A DNA stretch of 64,000 nt from an uncultured Polaribacter sp. (GCF_947497695.1 NZ_CANMHM010000001.1:248001-312000); one strand, 5' to 3'. Shown: positions 48,309-58,505, counted from the first letter of the stretch. Translations and numbers: made by a program. The notes: a model not told the origin generated them from the sequence alone.

Positions 48309-48346
48309 AAATATTTTAAGTTTCTATTGTTTAAAAGTTTCAAGTT

Positions 48347-48736
48347 TTGGCAACTATAAGAAAATTCGAAGATTTAAAAATATGGCAATTGGCCAGAAAA
48401 TTATCTCAACAAATTATTCTTATTTCTAAAACTACAGATTTAAAAAATGATTATCGTTTTAAAGATCAAATAAAAGCATCTTCTGGTTCTATAATGGATA
48501 ACATTGCAGAAGGTTTTGAAAGAGATGGGAACTTAGAATTTAGACAATTTTTATCAATAGCAAAAGGTTCTGCAGGAGAAACACGCTCTCAATCTTACAG
48601 ACTTTTTGATTCAGAATATATTTCTGAAGAACAATTAAAAAGTTTAATTATTGAGTGTGAAAGTTTAAGTAAAAGAATAGCGAATTTTATCGGCTATTTA
48701 AATAAAAAAGATTTTAAAGGAAATAAATTTAAGTAA
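48347..48736 (+). CDS. four-helix-bundle (S23-type) protein
   Basis: An intact 129-residue member of the family related to 23S rRNA intervening-sequence proteins. The starting codon is TTG, then ATIRKFEDLKIWQLARKLSQ. The body has [21 protein letters not shown] and AKGSAGETRSQSYRLFD. It sits between sufC and sufD, within the operon, and is probably transcribed with it. No link to Fe-S assembly is known. Confidence 0.88.
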   Translation: MATIRKFEDLKIWQLARKLSQQIILISKTTDLKNDYRFKDQIKASSGSIMDNIAEGFERDGNLEFRQFLSIAKGSAGETRSQSYRLFDSEYISEEQLKSLIIECESLSKRIANFIGYLNKKDFKGNKFK

Positions 48737-48782
48737 GCAATAACTTGAAACAAAAAAACTTTAAACCTGAAACTTATAAAAA

Positions 48783-50096
48783 ATGGAATTAAAAGACAAA
48801 TTATTATCATCATACATTGCTTTTGAAGACAAATTAGATACAAATTCTGATGTGCATGAAGTACGCTCTAAAGCACTACAAAATTTTGAAAATTTAGGTT
48901 TTCCAACCAAAAAGTTAGAAGCTTGGAAATACACTTCTTTAAACTCTGTTTTAAAGCAAGATTATAGTTTATTTCCAGATAAAATTGAAGCGATTGAATT
49001 ATCGGACGTAAAAAAATACTTTATCCATGAAATAGATTCTTATAAAGTTATTTTTATCAATGGTAAATACAGCTCTTTTTTATCACAAACTACGCATGAA
49101 AATTATGATGTTTGTTTAATGTCTTCTGCCTTAAACAGTCTTAAATACAAGCCAGTTATTGATAAATACTTCAATAAAATTGCAAAGCAAGACAATTTAA
49201 CATCGTTAAATACCGCATTTGCAACAGAAGGTGCATATATAAATATTCCAAAAAATACTGAGGTTAAAAAACCAATTCAAATTATTAACTTTACTACAGG
49301 TGCACAATCTGCAACAATGGTTCAGCCAAGAAATTTAGTTGTTGTTGGAGAGAATTCTCATGTTCAAATTATAGAACGTCATCAAAGTTTAACAAGTAAC
49401 GCAGTATTAACAAATGCTGTTACAGAAGTGTATGCTGATACCTCATCAACTGTAGATATTTATAAAATTCAGGATGATGAAATTACAGCTTCTTTAGTTG
49501 ATAACTCTTATATAGAACAACAGTCTAAAAGTGTTGTTTCTGTGCATACTTTTTCTTTTGGAGGAAATATTACCAGAAACAATTTAAACTTTTATCAAAA
49601 GGGAGAATACATTGATTCTATCTTAAAAGGAATTACCATTAGTAAAGGAAAACAACATATAGATCATCATACTTTAGTGCATCATATTGAACCAAATTGC
49701 GAATCTCATCAAGATTACAAGGGTATTTATGATGAAAGATCAACATCTGTTTTTAATGGAAAAGTGATTGTAAATAAAGAAGCTCAGAAAACAAATGCAT
49801 ACCAACAAAACAACAATGTTTTATTAAGTGATAAAGCAACGATTAATGCAAAACCGCAATTAGAAATTTTTGCAGATGATGTAAAATGTTCTCATGGTTG
49901 TACTATTGGTCAGTTAGATGATGATGCATTATTCTACATGCAACAACGTGGTATTCCAGAAAAAGAAGGGAAAGGTTTACTAATGTTTGCATTTGCAAAT
50001 ACCGTTTTAGAAAGCGTTAGAATACCAGAGGTTAAACAACGAATTACCAATTTAATTGCTAATAAATTAGGGGTTAATATTGGGTTTGACCTTTAA
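48783..50096 (+). CDS. sufD: SufD scaffold subunit
   Basis: A 437-residue partner of SufB, with the fold of repeated beta segments. Landmarks are EAWKYTSL near 44, HHIEPNCESHQDYKGI and the end KCSHGCTIGQLDDDALFYMQQRGI. It is the last suf gene here and is followed by a terminator. SufS and SufE, often next, are not in the window. Confidence 0.96.
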   Translation: MELKDKLLSSYIAFEDKLDTNSDVHEVRSKALQNFENLGFPTKKLEAWKYTSLNSVLKQDYSLFPDKIEAIELSDVKKYFIHEIDSYKVIFINGKYSSFLSQTTHENYDVCLMSSALNSLKYKPVIDKYFNKIAKQDNLTSLNTAFATEGAYINIPKNTEVKKPIQIINFTTGAQSATMVQPRNLVVVGENSHVQIIERHQSLTSNAVLTNAVTEVYADTSSTVDIYKIQDDEITASLVDNSYIEQQSKSVVSVHTFSFGGNITRNNLNFYQKGEYIDSILKGITISKGKQHIDHHTLVHHIEPNCESHQDYKGIYDERSTSVFNGKVIVNKEAQKTNAYQQNNNVLLSDKATINAKPQLEIFADDVKCSHGCTIGQLDDDALFYMQQRGIPEKEGKGLLMFAFANTVLESVRIPEVKQRITNLIANKLGVNIGFDL

Positions 50097-50120
50097 GTTT
50101 TGCTCTTTTTTATAAAATTT

Positions 50121-50142
50121 AAACCACGCTTTGGCGTGGTTT
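50121..50142. terminator. bidirectional terminator between sufD and tadA
   Basis: Stem AAACCACGC with GCGTGGTTT, TTTG loop, with T run on the plus strand and A/T-rich flanks on the minus, between convergent genes. Confidence 0.85.
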
Positions 50143-50154
50143 TTTATTGAAATA

Positions 50155-50604
50155 TCAATTCAAATTTCGTTTCTCAATAAAGAAACGTCTTAATAATTGA
50201 GAACATTCATTTTCTAAAATTCCTGCAACTGCTTTTGTTTTTGGATGCAAAGTAGTTTTTAAGTTGATAAAACCTCTTTCTGGTTCAGATGCTCCATACA
50301 CAATTTTACCAATTTGTGCCCAATAACTTGCACCAGCACACATTTGGCAAGGTTCTAAAGTTACATACAACCTACAATCTTTTAAATATTTACCTCCTAA
50401 AAAATCAGCAGCAGCAGTAAAAGCTTGCATTTCTGCATGGGCAGTTACATCATTTAAAGTTTCTGTTAAATTGTGTGCTCTAGCAATAATTTGATCCTTA
50501 AAAACAATGACTGCTCCCACAGGAACTTCTCCTTTATCAAAAGCAGTTTCTGCTTCTTGATAGGCTTTTTTCATAAAATAAGTATCATCAAAAGGTTGAA
50601 TCAT
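50155..50604 (-). CDS. tadA: tRNA adenosine(34) deaminase
   Basis: A 149-residue zinc deaminase that makes inosine at the tRNA wobble base. The active site is H56-A-E58 (HAEMQ) and PC86xxC89 (LEPCQMCAG). The length and helices match TadA rather than free-nucleoside deaminases. Confidence 0.92.
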   Translation of the reverse strand: MIQPFDDTYFMKKAYQEAETAFDKGEVPVGAVIVFKDQIIARAHNLTETLNDVTAHAEMQAFTAAADFLGGKYLKDCRLYVTLEPCQMCAGASYWAQIGKIVYGASEPERGFINLKTTLHPKTKAVAGILENECSQLLRRFFIEKRNLN

Positions 50605-50712
50605 CTAATTAAATATTTTTAGTAAATTTAAGTAATTTTTTTACGATAGATTTGCAATTCTTAACAGTCCATTTTACAGACACAAAAATTGATGTTGTAT
50701 TTTTACACTTGA

Positions 50713-52479
50713 ATGAAAAATTTATTAGAAAACATATCAAACCCAACCGATTTAAGAAAATTAAATCCTGAACAATTACCTCAACTCGCAAATGAATTGA
50801 GAGCATTTATTATTGATATTGTTGCCACAAAAGAAGGGCATTTAGGGGCAAGTTTAGGGGTTGTAGAATTAACAATTGCACTTCATTATTTATTTGATAC
50901 TCCTAATGATTTATTAGTTTGGGATGTTGGTCATCAAGCTTATGGGCATAAAATTTTAACGGGCAGAAAAGATGTTTTTCATACCAATAGGCAATTTGGA
51001 GGGATTGCTGGTTTTCCATCCAGAAAAGAAAGTAAATTTGATGCTTTTGGTGTTGGGCATTCTTCAACTTCTATTTCTGCTGCACTAGGAATGGCAATTG
51101 CATCAAACTTAAAGGGAGCAACAGAAAAACAACATATTGCTGTTATTGGTGATGCTTCTATTGCAAGTGGAATGGCGTTTGAAGCCTTGAATCACGCAGG
51201 CGTTTCTAAAGCCAATTTACTCATTATTTTAAATGACAATGCTATTGGTATTGATCCTGCAGTTGGTGCTTTAAAAGAGTATCTAACAAAGGTTAAAACT
51301 GATAAAAAGTTAGCAGCACAAAATAATATCATAAAAGCTTTAAATTTTGATTATTCTGGTCCAATTGATGGACATGATTTACCTAAAATTTTATCAGAAT
51401 TAAAAAGATTAAAATCTGTAAAAGGTCCTAAATTTTTACATATAATCACTAAAAAAGGGAAAGGTTTACAGCAAGCTGAAGATGACCAGGTAACCTATCA
51501 TGCCCCAGGTAAATTTGATAAAATTTCTGGCGAAAGAATAAAAACAGAAAAAAATGAATACACCAAATATCAAGATGTTTTTGGTGAAACAATTGTAGAA
51601 TTAGCAACTAAAAATGATAAAATTATTGCAATTACTCCTGCAATGTTAACAGGTAGTTCTTTAAAATTGATGCTGCAAAAATACCCAAAAAGAACTTTTG
51701 ATGTAGGTATAGCAGAACAGCATGCAGTAACTTTAGCTGCAGGAATAGCAACCCAAGGTTTAGTACCATTTTGTAATATTTATTCTACCTTTTTACAACG
51801 TGCTTACGATCAAATAATTCATGATGTTGCTTTGCAAAATTTACCTGTCATTTTTTGTTTAGATAGAGCTGGTCTAGTAGGAGAAGATGGAGCTACACAT
51901 CATGGTGTTTTCGATTTGGCTTATTTACGTTGTATTCCTAATTTAATTGTTTTTGCTCCAAGAAACGAAATTGAATTGCGAAACATTTTATACACTGCTC
52001 AACTAGGGTTAAAAAATCCAATTGCAATAAGATATCCAAGAGGAACAGGTGTTATAATTGATTGGAAAAAACCTTTTGAGAAAATTGAAATTGGAAACGG
52101 AGTTCAATTAAAAAAAGGAAATAAAATAGCCATTTTATCTATTGGCACTATAGCTAAAAATGTTTCTGAAGCATTAGAATTAGTTAATGATAATTCTGAT
52201 TTTTCTCATTATGATATGCGTTTTATAAAACCTTTAGATGAAAAATTATTACATACAATTTTCTCAACATATAAAAGTATTATTACCATTGAAGATGGCA
52301 CTGTAAAAGGTGGTTTTGGAAGTGCTATTTTAGAATTTTCTGCAGAAAATGAGTATCAAAATAAGGTAAAAGTATTAGGAATTTCTGATGAATTTATTGA
52401 ACATGGTCGTGTTTTTAAATTACAACAAAAACTTGGCTTAGACGCTAATAATTTAGCGAATCTCTTTAAAAAATTTTAA
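50713..52479 (+). CDS. dxs: 1-deoxy-D-xylulose-5-phosphate synthase
   Basis: A thiamine-diphosphate enzyme that joins pyruvate and glyceraldehyde-3-phosphate at the start of the MEP isoprenoid route. The 588 residues are shorter than the 620 of E. coli. The ThDP motif runs GDASIASG...NDNAIGI, with DVGHQAYGHKILTGR near 70, and the C-terminal AEQHAVTLAAGIA. It is divergent from tadA. Confidence 0.95.
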   Translation: MKNLLENISNPTDLRKLNPEQLPQLANELRAFIIDIVATKEGHLGASLGVVELTIALHYLFDTPNDLLVWDVGHQAYGHKILTGRKDVFHTNRQFGGIAGFPSRKESKFDAFGVGHSSTSISAALGMAIASNLKGATEKQHIAVIGDASIASGMAFEALNHAGVSKANLLIILNDNAIGIDPAVGALKEYLTKVKTDKKLAAQNNIIKALNFDYSGPIDGHDLPKILSELKRLKSVKGPKFLHIITKKGKGLQQAEDDQVTYHAPGKFDKISGERIKTEKNEYTKYQDVFGETIVELATKNDKIIAITPAMLTGSSLKLMLQKYPKRTFDVGIAEQHAVTLAAGIATQGLVPFCNIYSTFLQRAYDQIIHDVALQNLPVIFCLDRAGLVGEDGATHHGVFDLAYLRCIPNLIVFAPRNEIELRNILYTAQLGLKNPIAIRYPRGTGVIIDWKKPFEKIEIGNGVQLKKGNKIAILSIGTIAKNVSEALELVNDNSDFSHYDMRFIKPLDEKLLHTIFSTYKSIITIEDGTVKGGFGSAILEFSAENEYQNKVKVLGISDEFIEHGRVFKLQQKLGLDANNLANLFKKF

Positions 52480-52596
52480 AGAAATACTTTTTTATATTAC
52501 ATTCATAAAATATCTATAAGAAAAAACGAACAACTAAATTAAAATTTTAACTAATCGTTTTTTTGTAACTTGTCAACGTTAATCAATAACCCAAAA

Positions 52597-52752
52597 ATGA
52601 AACCGTGTCCTAAATGCAATTCCTGGTCTAAACTTAGAAGGAAAAGAAGTGCATTTGTTAGATTGATTCCTGGTACAAAATCATATTACTGTGCTAATTG
52701 TAATACACATTACACTTGGTTTCCCATAATAAACCGTACTTTAAATCTTTAA
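52597..52752 (+). CDS. small zinc-ribbon protein
   Basis: A 51-residue peptide opening MKPCPKCNSWSKLRR with a CxxC pair at the start and a second CANC pair near residue 37, a zinc-ribbon shape. An upstream TTG would add 9 residues. A strong terminator follows directly. Function unknown. Confidence 0.55.
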   Translation: MKPCPKCNSWSKLRRKRSAFVRLIPGTKSYYCANCNTHYTWFPIINRTLNL

Positions 52753-52753
52753 A

Positions 52754-52786
52754 AAAAGCCTCACAAAAAATATTTGTGAGGCTTTT
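52754..52786. terminator. bidirectional terminator between the zinc-ribbon gene and glmS
   Basis: A 14-bp perfect stem (52754-52767 with 52773-52786) with A and T runs outside, between convergent genes. Confidence 0.85.
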
Positions 52787-52817
52787 TAATAAATGTGGAA
52801 TCATTAAAACTTATTAA

Positions 52818-54674
52818 TTACTCTACAGTAACCGATTTTGCTAAATTTCTTGGCTGATCTACATTTTTATCCAACATTACAGCAATATAATATGATAATA
52901 ATTGAAAAGGAATTGTAGTTAACAGAGGAGTTAAAGCTTCTTCTGTTTCAGGAATTTCAATTACATGATCTGCAATTTCTCTCACTTGAGTATCTCCTTC
53001 TGTAACAATCGCAATTATTTTACCAGATCTTGATTTTATTTCTTGAATATTACTAACTACCTTTTCATAATGTCCTTTACTGGTTGCAATTACAAAAATT
53101 GGCATATTTTCATCAATCAAAGCAATGGGTCCATGTTTCATTTCTGCAGCAGGGTAACCTTCTGCATGAATATAAGATATTTCTTTTAATTTTAAAGCAC
53201 CTTCTAAAGCAACAGGGAAATTAAAACCTCTTCCTAAATACAAGCAATTTGTTGCATCTTTATAAACAGCAGCAATTTCTTTTACTTTTTCATCAATTTG
53301 TAAAAGTTTTTCAACCTTACTAGGTATCAATTCCATTTTTTGTAAGTACATCCTAAAAGCAGAATCAGATAATGTTCCTTTAGATTTTGCTAACTTTAAA
53401 GAGATTAGTGTAAGTACCGTAATTTGAGTTGTAAAAGCTTTTGTAGAGGCAACACCAATTTCTGGACCTGCATGTGTATATGCACCTGCATGTGTTTCTC
53501 TAGCAATAGAAGAACCTACAACATTACAAATACCAAAAACAAAAGCTCCTTTAGACTTAGCTAATTTAATGGCTGCTAAAGTATCTGCTGTTTCACCAGA
53601 TTGTGAAATTGCAATCACAACATCTTTTGGCGTAATTATGGGATTTCTATATCTAAATTCTGATGCATACTCAACTTCAACAGGAATTCGAGCCATGTCT
53701 TCAATCAAATACTCACCCACTAAACCAGCATGCCAAGATGTACCACAAGCAATAATAATTATTCTATCGGCATTTAAAAATTTATTGATATTATCATCAA
53801 TCCCAGACATTTTAATAAGACCTTCATTAGGTAACATTCTACCTCTGTAAGTATCTATGATTGCCTTAGGTTGCTCATGAATCTCCTTTAACATAAAATG
53901 ATCATAGCCTCCTTTTTCTATTTGATCTAAACTCAGTTTTAATTTCTGAATATTAGTATCAACCTTAGAGTCATCTTTAATCTTATGAACTTTAATAGAT
54001 TTTCCTATTTTAATAATGGCTAATTCTTCATCTTCTAAATAAATGGCATCTTTTGTATATTCAATAAATGGAGAAGCATCTGAAGCTATAAAAAATTCTT
54101 CACTATCTTTTCCTACACCAATAGCAATAGGGCTTCCTAAACGTGCAACTACCAACTCATTTGGTTTTGTTTTATCAAAAACAGCAATGGCATAAGCACC
54201 TATTACATTATTTAAAGCAAGTTGAACTGCTTGTCCAAGTTTACAATTTTCCTGCTTTTTAACCTCTTCTATTAAATTAACAAGTACCTCAGTATCAGTA
54301 TCACTCTTAAAAGAATAGCCTCTAGAAATTAATTCTTTTCTTAAGGTATCATAATTTTCTATAATTCCGTTATGAACAATTACTAAATCTCCAGATTGAG
54401 AAACATGAGGATGAGAATTTACATCATTAGGCACTCCATGAGTTGCCCAACGTGTATGTCCGATTCCTATATTTCCTTTTTTTCTTCCTTCTTCATTATT
54501 TGTAATAATTTCTAAATCAGAAACCTTGCCTTTAGTTTTAGATAATTGGACTTCTTTTCCATCATACATCATGATCCCAGCACTATCATAACCACGATAT
54601 TCTAATCTTTTTAACCCATTAATAACAATAGGATAGGCTTCTCTAAAACCTATATAACCAGTGATTCCACACAT
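52818..54674 (-). CDS. glmS: glutamine:fructose-6-phosphate aminotransferase
   Basis: Makes glucosamine-6-phosphate, the first step to UDP-GlcNAc. The 618-residue enzyme has the catalytic Cys2 (MCGITGYIG), the glutaminase domain to about 240 and two SIS domains (ISQSGETADTLAAI; EVEYASEFRYRNP). It ends with KSVTVE, as in the family. It lies 14 nt after the DUF4270 gene. Confidence 0.96.
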   Translation of the reverse strand: MCGITGYIGFREAYPIVINGLKRLEYRGYDSAGIMMYDGKEVQLSKTKGKVSDLEIITNNEEGRKKGNIGIGHTRWATHGVPNDVNSHPHVSQSGDLVIVHNGIIENYDTLRKELISRGYSFKSDTDTEVLVNLIEEVKKQENCKLGQAVQLALNNVIGAYAIAVFDKTKPNELVVARLGSPIAIGVGKDSEEFFIASDASPFIEYTKDAIYLEDEELAIIKIGKSIKVHKIKDDSKVDTNIQKLKLSLDQIEKGGYDHFMLKEIHEQPKAIIDTYRGRMLPNEGLIKMSGIDDNINKFLNADRIIIIACGTSWHAGLVGEYLIEDMARIPVEVEYASEFRYRNPIITPKDVVIAISQSGETADTLAAIKLAKSKGAFVFGICNVVGSSIARETHAGAYTHAGPEIGVASTKAFTTQITVLTLISLKLAKSKGTLSDSAFRMYLQKMELIPSKVEKLLQIDEKVKEIAAVYKDATNCLYLGRGFNFPVALEGALKLKEISYIHAEGYPAAEMKHGPIALIDENMPIFVIATSKGHYEKVVSNIQEIKSRSGKIIAIVTEGDTQVREIADHVIEIPETEEALTPLLTTIPFQLLSYYIAVMLDKNVDQPRNLAKSVTVE

Positions 54675-54688
54675 AACAATTATCTTAT

Positions 54689-56362
54689 TTAATTCTTTTT
54701 CTTAGAAAATGATATTTTTAATTGAGTTTTTTCACTACCATTTTGGTTGAATAAAACAACAGATCTTGGATTCCAATTATATTGGAATACATTCTCATTT
54801 AATGATCCTGTAATTAAAGGATTATCAGTAGGATTATACACTTTTAATGTTAATGATGAAAAGTCTTCAGAAGATCCATCCATTAAATCAGAAATATAAT
54901 CTGTAATTTTAAAAGTATAACTCTGTGGCACATTAGACTCACTAGACATTAAATTTCCGTTAAAAAAACTTGCTTCTTCATAAGAATCAGTCAAATGTGT
55001 TGGTGTTATACCTCCATTTTCATTTTCTTTATTTTGATAAACATATAGTCTTTGGGGTACTATATCTGAATTGGTGCTTAATGCATCATTTACACCAAAA
55101 GTTAAATCTGCATCATTTATCAAAAATCCAAATTCATTATTATCTACATCTCTAATGGATGCTAACTCTTTTAAATCTAAATAATTATTATTGTCTACAT
55201 CTTTATCAGCATAATTTAGAAGAAGATTTGCTTCTTCTAAATTTGATAAATTGACTCCTAATATTTTAATTTCAGCAGAAATACCAGCAGTACCTTGAAT
55301 TACAAAACTATTATCTGGAATAGAAGAATTTATAGGTTCTGTTTTATAAATACTGTTTTGAATACCTCCTAAAGGAAAAGAATATACATCTTTTATCACT
55401 TCGTTATCTTGTGCCTCTTTTACAACTGTTTTAGAGTATAAGAAATCTATAGTTAAATTTGTATTTGGAGTTAAATTTAAAGGCACTAAAGCTCCATTAT
55501 CTCCTTCTGCCTCAACTATGATACCTTTAAAGTGTTTTTGAAATTCATCTAAAGAAGAAAATTCTAGATCATTAAACTTATCCCAAAATATTTCTTTCAT
55601 GGTGGTTAAATTTAGTGGAATTGCTATAAAGGGAACTGATACTGTATCTATTGCTATTGATTGTATGCTATCAGTAACCATATCTGTAGTATTATTTACA
55701 TCTTTTGTTCTATCTAATCTTTGAAAACGAAAAGTTCTATCTGTAGCTTTTGGAGTAAAAGAAAAGCCATTAGTTTCAGTCAATAATTCTGTTTCTTTAT
55801 AATCAAAATTAGAAGTAAAAGAATTTAATTTTGAAGGATCTGAAGGATTTAATCTATTTAAAAATGTTGGGTTTCTATACACTTTAAGTTTTGTTGGAAC
55901 AGAAGTATCTCCTAAAATCGAATCTAACTTGTAAGTGGTTACTCCTTCAGTATTTACTCCTAAAGAAACTGCTGTGTAAGGGATTTTTAAAACAACTTTA
56001 TCTAGGTTGTAAATTGTATCTGTAACACTAGGTTCAGCAGAATTTCTTAAACTCGAAGGAAGCCCTAATTGAGAAACAAAACCAGCAGTTATTTTTTTAG
56101 CATTTGTTTTGTTATAAACTCCCAACCAATATTCTACAGCTAATGATATTGAATTTATAGGCAACCCAATATTATCTGCAGCAATACTCTCAATATCAAC
56201 AGGTTTTATTTCGAAATCTAAAACTGCTTGTCCTGTTGTAAACTTTGTATTACTTATAACTCCAGAATTAATATCTGTAAAATCTTTTTCGCAAGAAATA
56301 ACAACTAGAAATACAAATATTAAAGCAGCAACGAATGCACTTTTTCCAAAAAAATTTTTCAC
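54689..56362 (-). CDS. DUF4270 lipoprotein
   Basis: A 557-residue exported lipoprotein: signal 1-23, lipobox VVISCEKDF with Cys near 24. It is the Bacteroidetes DUF4270 family. The rest is beta-rich. Its role is unknown. The gene lies 10 nt after the GT5-like gene and 14 nt before glmS, an arrangement seen in other flavobacteria. Confidence 0.88.
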   Translation of the reverse strand: MKNFFGKSAFVAALIFVFLVVISCEKDFTDINSGVISNTKFTTGQAVLDFEIKPVDIESIAADNIGLPINSISLAVEYWLGVYNKTNAKKITAGFVSQLGLPSSLRNSAEPSVTDTIYNLDKVVLKIPYTAVSLGVNTEGVTTYKLDSILGDTSVPTKLKVYRNPTFLNRLNPSDPSKLNSFTSNFDYKETELLTETNGFSFTPKATDRTFRFQRLDRTKDVNNTTDMVTDSIQSIAIDTVSVPFIAIPLNLTTMKEIFWDKFNDLEFSSLDEFQKHFKGIIVEAEGDNGALVPLNLTPNTNLTIDFLYSKTVVKEAQDNEVIKDVYSFPLGGIQNSIYKTEPINSSIPDNSFVIQGTAGISAEIKILGVNLSNLEEANLLLNYADKDVDNNNYLDLKELASIRDVDNNEFGFLINDADLTFGVNDALSTNSDIVPQRLYVYQNKENENGGITPTHLTDSYEEASFFNGNLMSSESNVPQSYTFKITDYISDLMDGSSEDFSSLTLKVYNPTDNPLITGSLNENVFQYNWNPRSVVLFNQNGSEKTQLKISFSKKKN

Positions 56363-56372
56363 TCTATCACAA

Positions 56373-57182
56373 TTATTTTTCTGATATTAAATCAGTATAA
56401 AAATTTAAATAACTTTCTTTTAAGTCTTCTGATTGATACGCTAAAACAGGTATTTCTTTTTCATCTAAAAAAGAAGACAATTCTTCTGAAATTGTTTCAC
56501 TACCATGTATAATTGCATCTGAATTATCAATAGCACTTTTTAAAATGTTTGTAAAACTAGGTGTTTTTAATATAGCAGTTTTAGCATCACTTATTTTATC
56601 AAACTTTACTTTATTTTCTAAACCTTCGTCTAAAGTTCCTTCAAAAGGATTATTGTATAATGAAGTAACAATTTTACTTTCTGTAAACAATGGTTCTTCT
56701 TTGTAAAATTCTTTTAAATAAAGTGGTAAAAGAGAGGCCATCCAACCATGAACATGAATAATGTCTGGTGCCCAATTTAATTTTTTTACAGTTTCTACAA
56801 CTCCTTTTGCAAAGAAAATTGCACGTTCATCATTGTCTTCAAACAAATCACCATCTTCATCGCTAGAAACAGCTTTCCTTTTAAAATACTCTTCGTTATC
56901 TATAAAATAAACTTGCATTCTTTCTTTAGGAATAGAAGCTACTTTTATAATTAAAGGCATATCCATATCATTAACTACTAGGTTCATACCAGATAAGCGA
57001 ATTACTTCGTGTAACTGATGTCTACGTTCGTTAATTACACCAAATCTTGGCATAAAAATTCTTGTTTGCACCCCTTTAGAGTGAGCATTTTTCGCAACAT
57101 TAAATGCAGTTGATGATAATTCTGTTTCTGGTAAATAAGGAACTACTTCCGATGAAACAAATAATATTCTCTTGTCCTTCAT
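56373..57182 (-). CDS. glycogen/starch-synthase-like protein, N-terminal half only
   Basis: A 269-residue protein with the GT5 N-terminal fold: ILFVSSEVVPYLPETELSSTA, then FFAKGVVETVKKLNWAPDIIHVHGWM. The C-terminal GT-B domain and the KTGGL motif (here ETELSS) are missing, so it is unlikely to be a working synthase. It is first in the GT5-DUF4270-glmS unit and divergent from panC. Confidence 0.85.
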   Translation of the reverse strand: MKDKRILFVSSEVVPYLPETELSSTAFNVAKNAHSKGVQTRIFMPRFGVINERRHQLHEVIRLSGMNLVVNDMDMPLIIKVASIPKERMQVYFIDNEEYFKRKAVSSDEDGDLFEDNDERAIFFAKGVVETVKKLNWAPDIIHVHGWMASLLPLYLKEFYKEEPLFTESKIVTSLYNNPFEGTLDEGLENKVKFDKISDAKTAILKTPSFTNILKSAIDNSDAIIHGSETISEELSSFLDEKEIPVLAYQSEDLKESYLNFYTDLISEK

Positions 57183-57278
57183 GAATCAAACTCTTTTATA
57201 AGATTTGCGAAAATACAAATTTTTATGCTAATATCGTGTTAAAATGGTAAGTTTGCACACTTTAGTAATATTTTTAGC

Positions 57279-58127
57279 ATGAAAATAATTAGTAGTAAAA
57301 AAGACTTAAAAACCTGTATTTTAGAACATAAGGCAAACAAAAAAAGCATTGGTTTTGTACCAACAATGGGTGCTTTACATCAAGGGCATTTGTCTTTAAT
57401 TGAAAAAGCAATCAAAAAAAATGATATTGTTGTAGTCAGTATTTTTGTAAATCCTACGCAATTTGATAATCATGATGATTTAATAAAATACCCTAAAACA
57501 CTAGAAAACGACACAAAATTATTAACTTCTGTTTCTTGTGATATATTATTTACTCCTTCTATTAAAGAAATTTATGAAGAAAACGTTGCATCACAAAAAT
57601 TTAATTTTGATGGTTTAGAACATCAAATGGAAGGTAAATTTAGAAACGGACATTTTAATGGCGTTGGCACTATTGTAAAAACACTTTTTGAAATTATAAA
57701 ACCCAACAAAGCGTATTTTGGCCAAAAAGATTTTCAACAACTACAAATCATAAAAAAGCTAGTAAAAAAATACCATTTAAATGTAAAAATTAAAGGTTGT
57801 GCTATTTTTAGAGAAAAAGATGGTTTAGCAATGAGTTCTAGAAATAGTAGGCTAACTGAAACCCATAGAAATGCTGCTCCTTTTATTTATAAAACACTTA
57901 AAAAAGCACGTAAAAAATTTGGCACAGAAAATGCTACTAGTTTAATAGAATGGGTAGAAAATCAATTTAAAAAACATCCTTTGTTTGAATTAGAATATTT
58001 TACAATTGCTGATGAAAAAACATTAGAAACCATAAAAAACAAAGAACCCAATAAAAAATACCGTGCTTTTATTGCAGTATTTGCAGGAGAAATTAGATTA
58101 ATAGATAATATTCGACTAAAAAATTAG
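57279..58127 (+). CDS. panC: pantothenate synthetase
   Basis: A 282-residue ligase that joins pantoate and beta-alanine with ATP. It has the PTMGALHQGHLSL motif (28-40), FVNPTQF and AYFGQKDFQQL motifs, and SSRNSRL. It leads the panC-panD pair. Confidence 0.95.
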   Translation: MKIISSKKDLKTCILEHKANKKSIGFVPTMGALHQGHLSLIEKAIKKNDIVVVSIFVNPTQFDNHDDLIKYPKTLENDTKLLTSVSCDILFTPSIKEIYEENVASQKFNFDGLEHQMEGKFRNGHFNGVGTIVKTLFEIIKPNKAYFGQKDFQQLQIIKKLVKKYHLNVKIKGCAIFREKDGLAMSSRNSRLTETHRNAAPFIYKTLKKARKKFGTENATSLIEWVENQFKKHPLFELEYFTIADEKTLETIKNKEPNKKYRAFIAVFAGEIRLIDNIRLKN

Positions 58128-58154
58128 TAATTAAAAAAAACCTATTTTTGCCAC

Positions 58155-58505
58155 ATGTTAGTACAAGTTGTAAAATCAAAAATCCACCGAGTAAAAGTTA
58201 CAGGTGCAGATTTAAATTATATAGGCAGCATTACCATAGATGAAGATTTAATGGATGCAGCCAACATTATAGAAGGAGAACGTGTTCAAATTGTAAACAA
58301 CAATAATGGTGAGCGTTTAGAAACCTATGCAATTCCTGGACCTCGTGGAAGTGGAGAAATCACTTTAAACGGAGCAGCTGCCAGAAAAGTAGCTGTAAAT
58401 GATGTTTTAATTTTAATTGTTTATGGTTTTTTAGAATTAGAAGAGGCTAAAAAGTTTAAACCTTCTTTAGTTTTTCCAAACGAAAAAGATAACACACTTA
58501 CCTAA
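58155..58505 (+). CDS. panD: aspartate 1-decarboxylase
   Basis: Makes beta-alanine for pantothenate. The 116-residue proenzyme self-cleaves between G24 and S25 (YIGSIT), forming the pyruvoyl group on S25. The NGAAAR motif is also clear. It lies 27 nt after panC. Confidence 0.95.
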   Translation: MLVQVVKSKIHRVKVTGADLNYIGSITIDEDLMDAANIIEGERVQIVNNNNGERLETYAIPGPRGSGEITLNGAAARKVAVNDVLILIVYGFLELEEAKKFKPSLVFPNEKDNTLT

